Assembly (NCBI GenBank): GCA_028278225.1 | Contig: JANQEU010000069.1 | Coordinates: 1-64,000 of the forward strand | Direction of reading: 5' to 3' | Source of the DNA: Cyclobacteriaceae bacterium | GTDB taxonomy: Bacteria; Bacteroidota; Bacteroidia; Cytophagales; Cyclobacteriaceae | DNA length: 64,000 bases | In this document: positions 24,438 to 33,622 of the stretch, piece after piece | Position numbering within the stretch: the stretch's first letter is position 1 | Layout: each line of letters starts with the position of its first letter | Notes under the pieces: model-generated | The model's input: only the letters and a program-made list of their open reading frames with translations | Told to the model about the DNA's origin: nothing | The model's database searches: none | Translations under genes and position numbers: made by a program

Positions 24438-25742
24438 CTATCCCCCGAAATCATCGAACCGGATGTTTTCCTCCGGAACACCAAGATCATCGAGCATTTT
24501 CAGGACGGCGGCATTCATCAGCGGAGGACCACACAGATAATATTCCACCTCCTCGGGTTCTTCGTGATTTTTCAGATAGTTGTCATACAGACATTGGTGG
24601 ATAAAGCCCAGGTACCCATCGCCTTCTTTATCATCAAGGGATTTCTTCACTGTCCAGTTATCTTCCTCCATAGGCTCTGACAGCCCGATATAGAAGTTGA
24701 AATTTGGAAAGTCCTTTTCAATCTTATTGAAATGATCCAGATAAAATAATTCCCTCTTTGATCTTCCGCCATACCAGTAGGATACTTTCCTCTTTGTCTT
24801 TTGTGTATGGAAAAGGTGGAAGATATGCGATCGCAATGGTGCCATTCCCGCTCCCCCGCCGATATAGATCATCTCCCTTTCGGTTGGGTTAATAAAGAAC
24901 TCCCCATATGGTCCGCTGATGGTTACCTTGTCTCCTGGCTTTCTTGAAAAGACGTACGATGAGCAAATACCCGGATTGACATCCATCCATTTGTTTTTGG
25001 ACCTGTCCCATGGGGGGGTTGCTACACGTATATTCAACATGACGATATTTCCCTCTGCCGGATGATTTGCCATCGAATAAGCGCGAAAGACCTCTTCATC
25101 ATTTTTCATCTTCAGACCCCACAGACCAAATTTGTCCCAATCCGGTTTGTACACGTCATTCGGATGGCCCAACTCAGGATGAGGGGTGATGTCCATGTCC
25201 TTAAAATCAACTTCCACTTTGGGAACATCTATCTGTATATAACCCCCGGATTGGAAATCAAGGGTTTCGCCTTCCGGTAATCTGACCTTAAACTCTTTGA
25301 TGAATGTGGAAACATTGTAATTCGAAACAACCTCACAATCCCATTTCTTGATACCGAAGATCTCCTCCGGTATCTCAATCCTCATATCATTCTTGACTTT
25401 GACCTGACATGACAAACGTACGTGCTCCTGTTTTTCCGATCTGCTCAGATGTCCTTCTTCAGTAGGTAAGACGTCCCCGCCCCCGTCATGGATCTTGCAT
25501 TTGCACATGGCACACGTTCCACCGCCACCGCAAGCTGATGGCAAAAAGATCTTTTCACCGCTCAGTGTGGAAAGAAGGGTAGATCCGGCCGTGGTGACCA
25601 GTGGGTTTTCCTCGTCACCATTAATGATGATTTTGACCGGCCCGGACTGGACCAGTTTTGACTGTGCAAAAAGTAATACCAGTACCAGAAAAAGTATGAC
25701 TACTGTGAAGGCTATTATTGATGTTAAAACTATCGACGACAT
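24438..25742 (-). CDS. nqrF: Na+-translocating NADH:quinone reductase subunit F
   Basis: The 434-residue protein has an N-terminal membrane helix (about 6-28), a 2Fe-2S ferredoxin domain with the cysteines in [15 protein letters not shown], an FAD domain (RAYSMANHP) and an NAD domain ([19 protein letters not shown]), ending FDDFGG. NqrF takes electrons from NADH and passes them into the Na+-NQR complex. Length is near the family norm. The other subunits nqrA-E are not next to it in this window, which is less usual; they must be elsewhere if the complex works. A TAnnTTTG element lies just upstream on its strand. Confidence 0.95.
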   Translation of the reverse strand: MSSIVLTSIIAFTVVILFLVLVLLFAQSKLVQSGPVKIIINGDEENPLVTTAGSTLLSTLSGEKIFLPSACGGGGTCAMCKCKIHDGGGDVLPTEEGHLSRSEKQEHVRLSCQVKVKNDMRIEIPEEIFGIKKWDCEVVSNYNVSTFIKEFKVRLPEGETLDFQSGGYIQIDVPKVEVDFKDMDITPHPELGHPNDVYKPDWDKFGLWGLKMKNDEEVFRAYSMANHPAEGNIVMLNIRVATPPWDRSKNKWMDVNPGICSSYVFSRKPGDKVTISGPYGEFFINPTEREMIYIGGGAGMAPLRSHIFHLFHTQKTKRKVSYWYGGRSKRELFYLDHFNKIEKDFPNFNFYIGLSEPMEEDNWTVKKSLDDKEGDGYLGFIHQCLYDNYLKNHEEPEEVEYYLCGPPLMNAAVLKMLDDLGVPEENIRFDDFGG

Positions 25743-25772
25743 AGGTATCCAACCTTAAAATTTAATTGAGCA

Positions 25773-25780
25773 CAAATATA
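25773..25780 (-). promoter_or_regulatory. Putative -7 element for nqrF
   Basis: On the minus strand this reads TATATTTG, a full match to TAnnTTTG, 31 bp upstream of the nqrF start. No convincing -33 TTG at the standard spacing was found. Confidence 0.4.
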
Positions 25781-25857
25781 GCGGATCGACCCAAATGGGT
25801 CTTTCCAAATTACAGCAATTGGTTTGATGTTAATGATAGAAGCAGTACCCGGACCTC

Positions 25858-26700
25858 TCACTTTGTCAACAGCTTCAAAAGAGTTGTGATCTTGCTTTTT
25901 AGTTGCCTTCTGTCGACAATAAAATCAAGAAACCCATGATCTCTTACAAACTCAGCACTTTGAAATCCCTTGGGGAGGTCTTTCCCGATAGTTTCCCTGA
26001 TCACCCTGGGTCCCGCAAAGCCGATCAAGGCTCCGGGTTCCGCGATATTAAAGTCACCGAGCATCGCAAAAGATGCGGTAACTCCCCCGGTAGTAGGGTC
26101 TGTCAGTAAGGAGATATATGGGATATTTTTCTTGTCCAGCAAATTCAGTTTTCCTGAAATCTTGGCCAGCTGCATCAAAGAAATGCCGGCCTCCATCATC
26201 CTAGCACCTCCGGATTTTGAGATCATCAGAAAAGGTCTCTCCACCTCTATGGCATAGTCAATCGCTCTTGCTATTTTTTCTCCGACTACCGATCCCATCG
26301 AACCTCCGATGAAACTAAAGTCCATACACCCGATCACAATTTCAGAACCGTTCAATTTTCCAGTCGCAACTCTCACTGCATCTTTCAATCCCGTTTTTTT
26401 CTGGGATGCGGCTATTCGCTCCGGATATTTTTTGGTATCCACAAACTTCAATGGATCCGCGGATTCCATACCTTCCTCCAGTTCGGTGTACTCTTTCTTG
26501 TCAAATAGTATTTCGAAATATTCGGTCGATCCGATTCGTACATGGTAATCATCATCGGGACACACATAGCAATTGTTTTTTAACTCCCGCATGTGGATGA
26601 TATTGCCACTCGGTGTTTTATACCAGAGACCGTCCGGCGATTCTTTTTTTTCAGCAGTGGGAGTTTGTATCCCTTTGTCTTTTCGATTAAACCAGGCCAT
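25858..26700 (-). CDS. accD: Acetyl-CoA carboxylase carboxyltransferase beta subunit
   Basis: The 280-residue protein is a full-length AccD. It catalyses carboxyl transfer to acetyl-CoA together with AccA in fatty acid synthesis. The crotonase-like core is clear: [20 protein letters not shown], then [20 protein letters not shown] and [16 protein letters not shown]. The N-terminal zinc ribbon has only one of two CxxC pairs (NCYVCP); the first pair is replaced by YKTPSGN, as is common in Bacteroidota. It stands in a same-strand group with carB and the DUF4834 gene. Confidence 0.95.
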   Translation of the reverse strand: MAWFNRKDKGIQTPTAEKKESPDGLWYKTPSGNIIHMRELKNNCYVCPDDDYHVRIGSTEYFEILFDKKEYTELEEGMESADPLKFVDTKKYPERIAASQKKTGLKDAVRVATGKLNGSEIVIGCMDFSFIGGSMGSVVGEKIARAIDYAIEVERPFLMISKSGGARMMEAGISLMQLAKISGKLNLLDKKNIPYISLLTDPTTGGVTASFAMLGDFNIAEPGALIGFAGPRVIRETIGKDLPKGFQSAEFVRDHGFLDFIVDRRQLKSKITTLLKLLTK

Positions 26701-26715
26701 AATTCAAAAGGAGTA

Positions 26716-26723
26716 CAAAGCTA
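26716..26723 (-). promoter_or_regulatory. Putative -7 element for accD
   Basis: On the minus strand this reads TAGCTTTG, a full match to TAnnTTTG, 16 bp upstream of the accD ATG. No clear -33 element. Confidence 0.4.
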
Positions 26724-26740
26724 ACTGATAAAAGGTAATT

Positions 26741-26974
26741 TCAGACCTCCTCATAATCAACATATTCTCCTCCCTTGTATCCCTTCTCTTTTTTCTGACT
26801 ACCGGATTTCGGAGTATAATCTATGTTAAGGTTGCTGTTAGGAGCTTTTCTTCTTCCTTCAGTCGCGTGCCGCTGTGCCTCGGAAGCGCCTATAAAGAAC
26901 ATTCTGAAAAGGTAGCCACCCACTTTTACGAAGATGTAGACTGTCAGAATTAATATCAGTAAGAACTTGAGCAT
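26741..26974 (-). CDS. DUF4834 small membrane protein
   Basis: The 77-residue protein has an N-terminal membrane helix (LLILILTVYIFVKVGGYLF) and a basic, Gly-rich tail ending GGEYVDYEEV. This is the layout of DUF4834, a Bacteroidota-specific family of unknown function. It is located 14 bp after carB on the same strand, so it is probably cotranscribed with it. Confidence 0.8.
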   Translation of the reverse strand: MLKFLLILILTVYIFVKVGGYLFRMFFIGASEAQRHATEGRRKAPNSNLNIDYTPKSGSQKKEKGYKGGEYVDYEEV

Positions 26975-26988
26975 ATTACCAATTTAAC

Positions 26989-29802
26989 TTACTTGCTAAG
27001 GTAGAAGTTTCGTTCGGAATAAATTTTGAGGAAATAATCATCCATCAAATCATCAATAAAATAAATGGACTCACCGGTTGATTTCATTTCGGGGCCCAAC
27101 TCCTTATTTACTTTCGGGAATTTGTGAAATGAGAAAACCGGTTCTTTGATCGCATATCCGTGTTTTACAGGCTTAAAGCTGAAATCACTAAGCTTGGCTT
27201 CCCCCAGCATGATTTTCGTTGCATAGTTCACGTATGGCTCCTGGTAAGCTTTACAAATAAACGGTACGGTGCGGGAAGCCCGCGGGTTGGCTTCAATGAT
27301 GTATACTTTGTCGTCCTTAATGGCAAACTGTATGTTGATCAGTCCTACTGTCTCCAGGGCCAGGGCTATTTTATTGGTGTAATCTTCGATCTGGCGGATC
27401 ACAAAATCACCCAGGTTGTAAGGAGGGAGAACCGCGTAAGAATCACCGGAATGAATACCTGCAGGCTCGATATGCTGCATGATACCAATGATGTAAACGT
27501 CTTTTCCGTCACTGATCGCATCTGCCTCCGCCTCAATCGCCCCTTCCAGGAAATGGTCAAGGAGTATCCTGCCATCGGGTTTGTCTTTCAAAAGATCCAC
27601 CACATGATGCTCCAGTTCTTCTTCATTGATGACGATCTTCATACTCTGACCACCGAGCACATAGGAAGGCCTTACCAGAAGCGGGAATCCAATTTCCTTG
27701 GAAAGTTCAACAGCTGAACCTGCATCCTCAATCGTGCCATATTGTGGATAGGGGATCTTATTTTCCTTCAGAAGGTCGGAAAATCTGCCCCTGTCTTCCG
27801 CCAGATCAAGGGCATTGAAACTTGTGCCCAGGATACTGATCCCATATCGATTAAGTTTTTCCGATAGTTTCAGAGCGGTTTGTCCGCCAAGCTGAACTAT
27901 TACGCCTTCAGGTTTTTCCAGTTGAATAATGTCGTAAATATGCTCCCAAAATACCGGCTCAAAATACAGCTTGTCCGCGATATCAAAATCCGTTGAAACC
28001 GTTTCAGGATTGCAATTGATCATGATCGTTTCATAGCCGCACTCTTTAGCTGCCAAAACGCCATGCACACAGGAATAATCGAATTCTATTCCCTGACCGA
28101 TCCGGTTAGGTCCTGATCCCAGGACGAGGATCTTCTTCCTGTCCGAAACAATGGATTCATTTTCCTTCTCGAACGTTGAGTAGTAATAAGGTGTTTGCGC
28201 CTCAAATTCGGCTGCACACGTGTCTACAAGCTTATATACTCTTTTGATACCAAGTTCATTTCTTTTTTTGTAAACCTCGCTCTCCAGACACCGGACCAGG
28301 TGTGCGATCTGACGATCAGCATAACCTTTCTCTTTTGCCACTCTCAGTAGTGATGCAGGGATTTCATCAATACTGTACTTCTCAATTTCCTTTTCCAATT
28401 GGATGAGCTCTTCGATCTGATTTAAAAACCAGGGATCTATCTTTGTGAGCTTTTGAATAGTGTTAAAGGGTATTCCCAGTTTAAAAGCATCATAGACATG
28501 GAATAAACGATTCCAACCGGGATTTTCGAGGCTATCCAGAATCCGGGTTTGGTCGGTCAGTTCCCGGCCGTCCGCCCCGAGGCCATTTCTCTTTATTTCC
28601 AGTGATTGACAGGCTTTTTGCAGGGCTTCCTGGAAATTTCTGCCTATGCCCATAGCCTCTCCAACTGATTTCATCTGAAGGCCGAGGTGCCGGTCGGAGC
28701 CTTCAAACTTATCGAAGTTCCAGCGTGGCACTTTCACAATTACGTAATCCAGGGCAGGCTCGAAAAATGCCGATGTTGTCTTGGTTATCTGGTTTTTAAG
28801 CTCATCGAGATTATAGCCAATGGCAAGTTTTGCAGCGATCTTGGCAATTGGATAACCGGTTGCCTTGGACGCCAGGGCTGAGGATCTTGAAACCCTGGGA
28901 TTGATTTCAATACCTATGATCTGATCCGTATCCGGATTCACCGCAAACTGGACATTACATCCTCCCGCAAACTGGCCTATCCCATTCATCATTCTTTTTG
29001 CCAGATCTCTCATCTCCTGATAAATCGTATCGGGAAGGGTCATGGCCGGAGCCACGGTGATGGAATCCCCGGTGTGCACACCCATCGGATCAAAGTTCTC
29101 AATGGAGCAGATAATAATGATATTGCCAATATTGTCTCTCAACAATTCGAGCTCGTATTCTTTCCAACCCACTATACTTTGCTCAACCAGCACCTCGTGT
29201 ATGGGTGAGGCCTGTAGTCCTGCATTTAATGCGTTGTCGAACTGCTCCGGAGAATTCACAAATCCTCCGCCGTAACCTCCCAGGGTGTAAGAGGGGCGAA
29301 TTACCAACGGAAATCCGATCTCCTGGGCTATTGCCTTCCCCTTTAGGAATGAAGTTGCAGTTTCTCCCCTGCACACCTGAACATTGAGTTCTTGCATTCT
29401 GAGCCTGAATTGCTCCCTGTCTTCCGTGGTCTTGATCGCATCAATGTCAACCCCAATCAATCTAACATTGTACTTGTCCCAAATACCTGCCTGATCGCAC
29501 TCAATGGCAAGGTTGAGGGCGGTCTGTCCTCCCATCGTCGGGAGCACAGCGTCAATGTCATGTTTCTCTAATATTTCCCTTATTGACTGTTTATTTAGTG
29601 GTTTGAGGTAGATATGATCCGCAGTTACGGGATCAGTCATTATGGTGGCAGGGTTGGAATTGATGAGGATAACTTCAATCCCCTCTTCCTTCAGGGACCG
29701 GGAAGCCTGCGATCCTGAATAATCAAACTCACATGCCTGCCCAATAATAATAGGTCCGCTTCCGATAATCAGAACGGATTTGATGCTAGTATCTTTTGGC
29801 AT
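26989..29802 (-). CDS. carB: Carbamoyl-phosphate synthase large subunit (short form)
   Basis: The 937-residue protein makes carbamoyl phosphate from ammonia, bicarbonate and ATP for arginine and pyrimidine synthesis. Two ATP-grasp halves are visible. The first begins KSVLIIGSGPIIIGQACEFD and the second KILVLGSGPNRIGQGIEFDY; each has its own MGGQTALNLA / LGGQTALKLS and EINPRVSRSS / EANPRASRTV motif. E. coli CarB has about 1,073 residues; the missing ~135 correspond to the C-terminal MGS-like allosteric domain, so UMP/ornithine control as in E. coli is unlikely. No carA is adjacent. Confidence 0.95.
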   Translation of the reverse strand: MPKDTSIKSVLIIGSGPIIIGQACEFDYSGSQASRSLKEEGIEVILINSNPATIMTDPVTADHIYLKPLNKQSIREILEKHDIDAVLPTMGGQTALNLAIECDQAGIWDKYNVRLIGVDIDAIKTTEDREQFRLRMQELNVQVCRGETATSFLKGKAIAQEIGFPLVIRPSYTLGGYGGGFVNSPEQFDNALNAGLQASPIHEVLVEQSIVGWKEYELELLRDNIGNIIIICSIENFDPMGVHTGDSITVAPAMTLPDTIYQEMRDLAKRMMNGIGQFAGGCNVQFAVNPDTDQIIGIEINPRVSRSSALASKATGYPIAKIAAKLAIGYNLDELKNQITKTTSAFFEPALDYVIVKVPRWNFDKFEGSDRHLGLQMKSVGEAMGIGRNFQEALQKACQSLEIKRNGLGADGRELTDQTRILDSLENPGWNRLFHVYDAFKLGIPFNTIQKLTKIDPWFLNQIEELIQLEKEIEKYSIDEIPASLLRVAKEKGYADRQIAHLVRCLESEVYKKRNELGIKRVYKLVDTCAAEFEAQTPYYYSTFEKENESIVSDRKKILVLGSGPNRIGQGIEFDYSCVHGVLAAKECGYETIMINCNPETVSTDFDIADKLYFEPVFWEHIYDIIQLEKPEGVIVQLGGQTALKLSEKLNRYGISILGTSFNALDLAEDRGRFSDLLKENKIPYPQYGTIEDAGSAVELSKEIGFPLLVRPSYVLGGQSMKIVINEEELEHHVVDLLKDKPDGRILLDHFLEGAIEAEADAISDGKDVYIIGIMQHIEPAGIHSGDSYAVLPPYNLGDFVIRQIEDYTNKIALALETVGLINIQFAIKDDKVYIIEANPRASRTVPFICKAYQEPYVNYATKIMLGEAKLSDFSFKPVKHGYAIKEPVFSFHKFPKVNKELGPEMKSTGESIYFIDDLMDDYFLKIYSERNFYLSK

Positions 29803-29838
29803 TAATTAAAGGTGGTTATAGGGAAGTATAAATTGGCG

Positions 29839-29846
29839 CAAATTTA
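29839..29846 (-). promoter_or_regulatory. Putative -7 element for carB
   Basis: On the minus strand this reads TAAATTTG, matching TAnnTTTG, 37 bp upstream of carB. The -33 position shows no clear TTG. Confidence 0.4.
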
Positions 29847-29945
29847 ATATGGAAGAATGAATATATAATTTAGGCTCAATTTAATTTCAAATGAATGCCG
29901 GGCCAGAGGAAATTTCGTGCAGAAAAAAGTATTAAAAACAAAAAA

Positions 29946-29971
29946 AGCTGTCCGTCAATTGCCGAACAGCT
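29946..29971 (-). terminator. Intrinsic terminator of the 30005-30571 gene
   Basis: AGCTGTTCG (minus strand) pairs with CGGACAGCT with one mismatch around an 8-base loop, and on the minus strand is followed by a run of seven T residues and further T-rich sequence. It lies 34 bp after the stop codon. Confidence 0.7.
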
Positions 29972-30004
29972 CTTATTGGAAATTCGTTTCCCTGGTATAT
30001 TTTA

Positions 30005-30571
30005 TCAATACAATTTGTACTCTTCCTGGTAGGCCAGATCTCCATTCTGAACGATCTTTAATTTGATCTCGTAGGCATCGTAACGACTCAAATCAATTTT
30101 CTTGGTTCTGTTGGCAAGCGTAGGTTCCCAAAAGACATAGTCAATCTGATCTCCAAAAGCATTGAACAAGAAAATGTTCATGGGTTTGTCGTTGACATCC
30201 TCCACGTTGATATCAAGTTTAAAATCCTCACGGTTGACCGAGATACTTTCCTTCATCAATTTTTTCAGTGACTTGATCTCAAAATCTTCGTAATGCACTT
30301 TGTCGTCATATTTGACCCTCCAGCGAAACCGACCCAGGCCTACTTTGTCAAGACTGTATGCTTTTAAGAAAGCTTTCCCCCTGACCGTCTCTTCCATTAA
30401 GACGTCATTGGTGGTGGAAAGTAAAGCTATTTCGACCTCATAGGTGACAGGGGCGCTGAATAAGATGTTGTAATCTCTTTTAATAGCATCGGCAGTTACC
30501 CTGACAACGGCGTCTTGCGCTGACAATAAAAGCGAGCAGGTGACCAGAACAATCGTTAGAAATGATTTCAT
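30005..30571 (-). CDS. Secreted protein of unknown function
   Basis: The 188-residue protein has a signal peptide (MKSFLTIVLVTCSLLLSAQ). The mature part is beta-rich with alternating charged and hydrophobic residues and resembles no family I know. No cysteine in the mature part and no sorting domain are seen, so a periplasmic location is likely. It has its own promoter-like element upstream and a terminator downstream and is thus a single-gene unit. Confidence 0.7.
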   Translation of the reverse strand: MKSFLTIVLVTCSLLLSAQDAVVRVTADAIKRDYNILFSAPVTYEVEIALLSTTNDVLMEETVRGKAFLKAYSLDKVGLGRFRWRVKYDDKVHYEDFEIKSLKKLMKESISVNREDFKLDINVEDVNDKPMNIFLFNAFGDQIDYVFWEPTLANRTKKIDLSRYDAYEIKLKIVQNGDLAYQEEYKLY

Positions 30572-30596
30572 AGCGGTTCAGCAGATGGTTCTTATT

Positions 30597-30604
30597 CAAA
30601 TATA
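30597..30604 (-). promoter_or_regulatory. Putative -7 element of the 30005-30571 gene
   Basis: On the minus strand this reads TATATTTG, a full TAnnTTTG match, 25 bp upstream of the start. A TTG on the minus strand at 30629-30631 lies 24 bp away, close to the expected -33 spacing. Confidence 0.45.
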
Positions 30605-30685
30605 TCCGGTGAATTCTATCATGCTAAACAAACAGAAACCAGTACGGCAAATTCTGAGACGAACCGGAATTATTTGTGTTAAATG

Positions 30686-30760
30686 GGGTTGCGGGTTGCG
30701 GGTTGCCTGTTGCGGGTTGCGGGTTTGCCAGTTGCGAGTTGCGGGTTGCGGGTTGTGGGT
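30686..30760. repeat. Degenerate heptamer tandem repeat (GGGTTGC)n
   Basis: About ten imperfect copies of GGGTTGC with variants (GTTGCCT, GTTTGCC, GTTGCGA, GTTGTGG) end at the stop codon of the S9 peptidase gene. The plus strand is G-rich with several GGG runs and could form a G-quadruplex; on the peptidase mRNA it reads as a C-rich tail. Confidence 0.85.
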
Positions 30761-30761
30761 T

Positions 30762-32801
30762 TCACTCTTTCAACATTCGGTCAAAGAAATCAGCCGTTGC
30801 CTCATAGGCCTTTACCCAATTACTATGAAGCAAAAACCCATGAACTTCGTCCGGGAATACGAGGTGCTCATAGTAAACGCCATTCTTCCGCAATAACTCA
30901 ATTTTATCCACAGTTTCGCTAAATGGAACGTTACGATCATCATCACCATGGATCAGCAGCACCGGCGACTTCCACGTCTTCATGTGAGCTATGGGTGAGG
31001 ATTCATAAGCTAATTTGGAGAATTCGGGATCCTCAAGTGCATTGTAGCCAGGGATAAAATTCTTGATGACAACATTCCAATCGGTTACACCATGAATGTC
31101 CACCCCGGCTTTGAACAGGTGAGATGCTTTTGCCAACCCCAGGGCCGTGAGATATCCGCCATACGAACCTCCCCACAATCCAATCCTTTCAGTGTCCACA
31201 TTGGGATGATTTTGCAGGTAAAGCCCGGCTCCAAGGACGTCATTAAATTCACTGGCACCTGCGGCACCATAGTTCAAAGCCTCCCTGAATTCCATGCCAT
31301 AGCCTATGCCGCTTCTGTAATTTACGGAAAGGACGACATACCCTTTACCGGCCAAATACTGATTCATGGCGTAAGCATTATGGTAATAACCCCTGTGATG
31401 AAACCCCAGCAGCATTTGGCGTCTTGACCCGCCATGAAAAAACAGGACGGCAGGCCTTTTATCTCCCTTTTTCAAATCTTTTGGAACAAACAATTGTCCG
31501 TTTATTTTCATGCCATCCGCAGCGGAAAATGTGATCTGTTGAGGCGTGACCAGTTTATCGGAGGGATAATCTTCAGTCCCCTGGATCACTACAGCATTTT
31601 TTCCTTTCAGCATTTTTACTGATGCCGGCGTGAATCCATCCGATCCCAGAAAAAATAAATTACCATCTGCATCCGTCCGTGGGCTCCATTCTATCCCAGC
31701 GCCCGAAGTATGCTGAACGGGCTTTGATCCGGGGGAGACGCTCCAAATATGCTGCCGGTCGACATCGTTTTGATTACCGGAATAATAAATTCGACTCCTG
31801 TCCCGAGCCATGGATACAAATTGAATTTCGAACTCGCCAGGAGTTAAGATGGTGGCATTTCCTCCTGATACCGGAACACTATATAACAATGTCCATCCGT
31901 TTTTCTCCCAGGGAAAAACGATCTGATCATCCTTTGTCCAAAAGATCTGATCCCTGGCCGAAATACCCCGGAATGCACTCCCTTTGCCTTCATCCGCCTG
32001 CCAAACACGCTTGCTCCCGGATTGTTGTAAATCTGCAACCCTGATCTCAAAAGGCAGTGCGGATCTTTGGGGGGTGAATATTTGGAAATCCTGATGCGGA
32101 AATCTCAGGAATGCAATCCTGCTACCATCCGGTGACCAGACTGGATCACTATCGAGATCCACGGTAGGATCCAGGAAAATAAGGGAATTGTCAATGAAAT
32201 TGTAAACTCCTATGAATGCGTGATCTCCACGGCTATTGACGAAAGCGAGCTTTTGTTTGTCAGGTGACAGGCGCAATGAGCCTACGCCGCCCCTGATCCG
32301 GAACAGCTGAGCATCATTCTCGCCAAACAAATTCATAGTCCATACTGAACCATTTCTTAAAAAAATAACGGTCGTATCCTGTAATACCGGAGAACTACCT
32401 TCACCCAGAAGTCTGGGAAATCCGGTTTCGATGGATACAAAATGTATTTCACGCTTGTAACCGTCAACATTTGAGGTAGGATTTGGGTACTCGCCACTCC
32501 GGTTCGGAGCGCCACCTCTTACATACAAAATGGATTCATGATCATCGGTAAAGATCAAATTTCCTATGGCCTGCCCATCATCTTCTACGTATTGGGTTAC
32601 CTGCTGCGAACGATAATCCCCACCTGCGGCTATGTAAATATTTCTAACACCTTCCCTGTTTTCCACCCAGGCGATCATTCCTTCCGTTCCGGATCCGGTC
32701 ATGGAAGCAGGGAACCTGTAGTTCATCAGATCCCTTAGGGCAAGGTCCTGGGCGGTGAGACTGAAAACGAGGAGAGAAAAAGGAATAACAAGTCTTTTCA
32801 T
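30762..32801 (-). CDS. Prolyl oligopeptidase-family (S9) serine peptidase, secreted
   Basis: Starting at the ATG at 32801 gives a 679-residue protein with a signal peptide (MKRLVIPFSLLVFSLTAQ). The N-terminal part is a beta-propeller with WD40/TolB-like repeats (SPDKQKLAFVNSRGD, WSPDGSRIAFLRFP). The C-terminal alpha/beta hydrolase has the triad: Ser near 544 in WGGSYGGY, Asp near 620 in HGDDDRNVPF, His near 651 in DEVHGF. The family releases short peptides from N-termini (acylaminoacyl- or dipeptidyl-peptidase type). It lies 69 bp after the racemase gene on the same strand and may feed peptides to the D-Glu/epimerase cluster. Confidence 0.9.
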   Translation of the reverse strand: MKRLVIPFSLLVFSLTAQDLALRDLMNYRFPASMTGSGTEGMIAWVENREGVRNIYIAAGGDYRSQQVTQYVEDDGQAIGNLIFTDDHESILYVRGGAPNRSGEYPNPTSNVDGYKREIHFVSIETGFPRLLGEGSSPVLQDTTVIFLRNGSVWTMNLFGENDAQLFRIRGGVGSLRLSPDKQKLAFVNSRGDHAFIGVYNFIDNSLIFLDPTVDLDSDPVWSPDGSRIAFLRFPHQDFQIFTPQRSALPFEIRVADLQQSGSKRVWQADEGKGSAFRGISARDQIFWTKDDQIVFPWEKNGWTLLYSVPVSGGNATILTPGEFEIQFVSMARDRSRIYYSGNQNDVDRQHIWSVSPGSKPVQHTSGAGIEWSPRTDADGNLFFLGSDGFTPASVKMLKGKNAVVIQGTEDYPSDKLVTPQQITFSAADGMKINGQLFVPKDLKKGDKRPAVLFFHGGSRRQMLLGFHHRGYYHNAYAMNQYLAGKGYVVLSVNYRSGIGYGMEFREALNYGAAGASEFNDVLGAGLYLQNHPNVDTERIGLWGGSYGGYLTALGLAKASHLFKAGVDIHGVTDWNVVIKNFIPGYNALEDPEFSKLAYESSPIAHMKTWKSPVLLIHGDDDRNVPFSETVDKIELLRKNGVYYEHLVFPDEVHGFLLHSNWVKAYEATADFFDRMLKE

Positions 32802-32870
32802 GATTGTGGTGATTTGAAGAATGAAATTTACCTCATAATTCATTAACCTGACCTAAGGCATCGTGCTGAT

Positions 32871-33620
32871 CTAATCGAGAAGTTTTTCAGGATTGGTGTG
32901 CAAAATCAGCGACCTTGCAAGGATATAAGTAGGGTCGATGGTGACCATTTCTTCGATGCTGTCCTCCGTGATGACCAGAGGTATTTCAGTACATCCGAGT
33001 ATGACAGCCTCTGCTCCTTGTTCTTTTAAATATTTTACTCCGGTCATCAGATTTTGCCGTGCCTGCGGGTGAATAGGTTCGGATACGGTTTTGACGCCAT
33101 ATGTGCGATGATAGATGGCAGGGTGGATGAGTTCTTCCTGCATATCGGTTGTGGGCACAACAGGTTCAATACCCTGAGATTCCAACGCATCAGCATAAAT
33201 GCGACTTTTGTATGTGCCGGTAGTTGACAGCACACCCACCTTGCTGATATCGGGGTGGGCAGATCTTATATATTGCGCGGTCTCTTCAATCATGCTCAGG
33301 ACTTTGACCCCGCTGCCTTTTTCTTTCAGTTTTTCGAGTATCACGGAAAAAATCTCATCGGCGTGTGCCGTATTGCAGGGGATTCCCACAACAGTCGCTC
33401 CAACGGTCTCCAACATCAGGATCACTTCCGAAATGGCATAAGCGGGATTAGTGCTGACTTTGCCTACCAGGTACTCAGTACGATCTTCCACCCGTGAGGA
33501 AAGAGATAATAATGCGACATCCCCGTATTCCTGATCGCTTCTTGCCGCAGTATTGTCAAATACTTTTTTCAATAAATTCAGCCCCGCATAAGGGCCCAGG
33601 CCACCTACAATTCCTATCAT
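32871..33620 (-). CDS. Aspartate/glutamate racemase-family protein
   Basis: With the ATG at 33620 the protein has 249 residues and starts MIGIVGGLGPYAG, as the family does. The two catalytic cysteines are seen in GIPCNTAHAD and ILGCTEIPL. These cofactor-independent enzymes invert L/D-Asp or L/D-Glu by two-base proton transfer. Its start is 2 bp after the stop of the upstream epimerase-family gene, so the two are translated together. The surroundings (DgcN/DgcA-like genes, a serine hydrolase) favour glutamate or an acidic amino acid as substrate, but Asp is possible. Confidence 0.85.
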   Translation of the reverse strand: MIGIVGGLGPYAGLNLLKKVFDNTAARSDQEYGDVALLSLSSRVEDRTEYLVGKVSTNPAYAISEVILMLETVGATVVGIPCNTAHADEIFSVILEKLKEKGSGVKVLSMIEETAQYIRSAHPDISKVGVLSTTGTYKSRIYADALESQGIEPVVPTTDMQEELIHPAIYHRTYGVKTVSEPIHPQARQNLMTGVKYLKEQGAEAVILGCTEIPLVITEDSIEEMVTIDPTYILARSLILHTNPEKLLD

Positions 33621-33622
33621 AA

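Noticed and set aside
25858-26700. AccD called damaged because one CxxC pair is missing
   Set aside because: Loss of part of the zinc ribbon is a common state in Bacteroidota AccD, and the catalytic core is intact.
26989-29802. CarB called truncated
   Set aside because: Both ATP-grasp halves are complete; the missing C-terminal domain is usual in Bacteroidota and is not a break.
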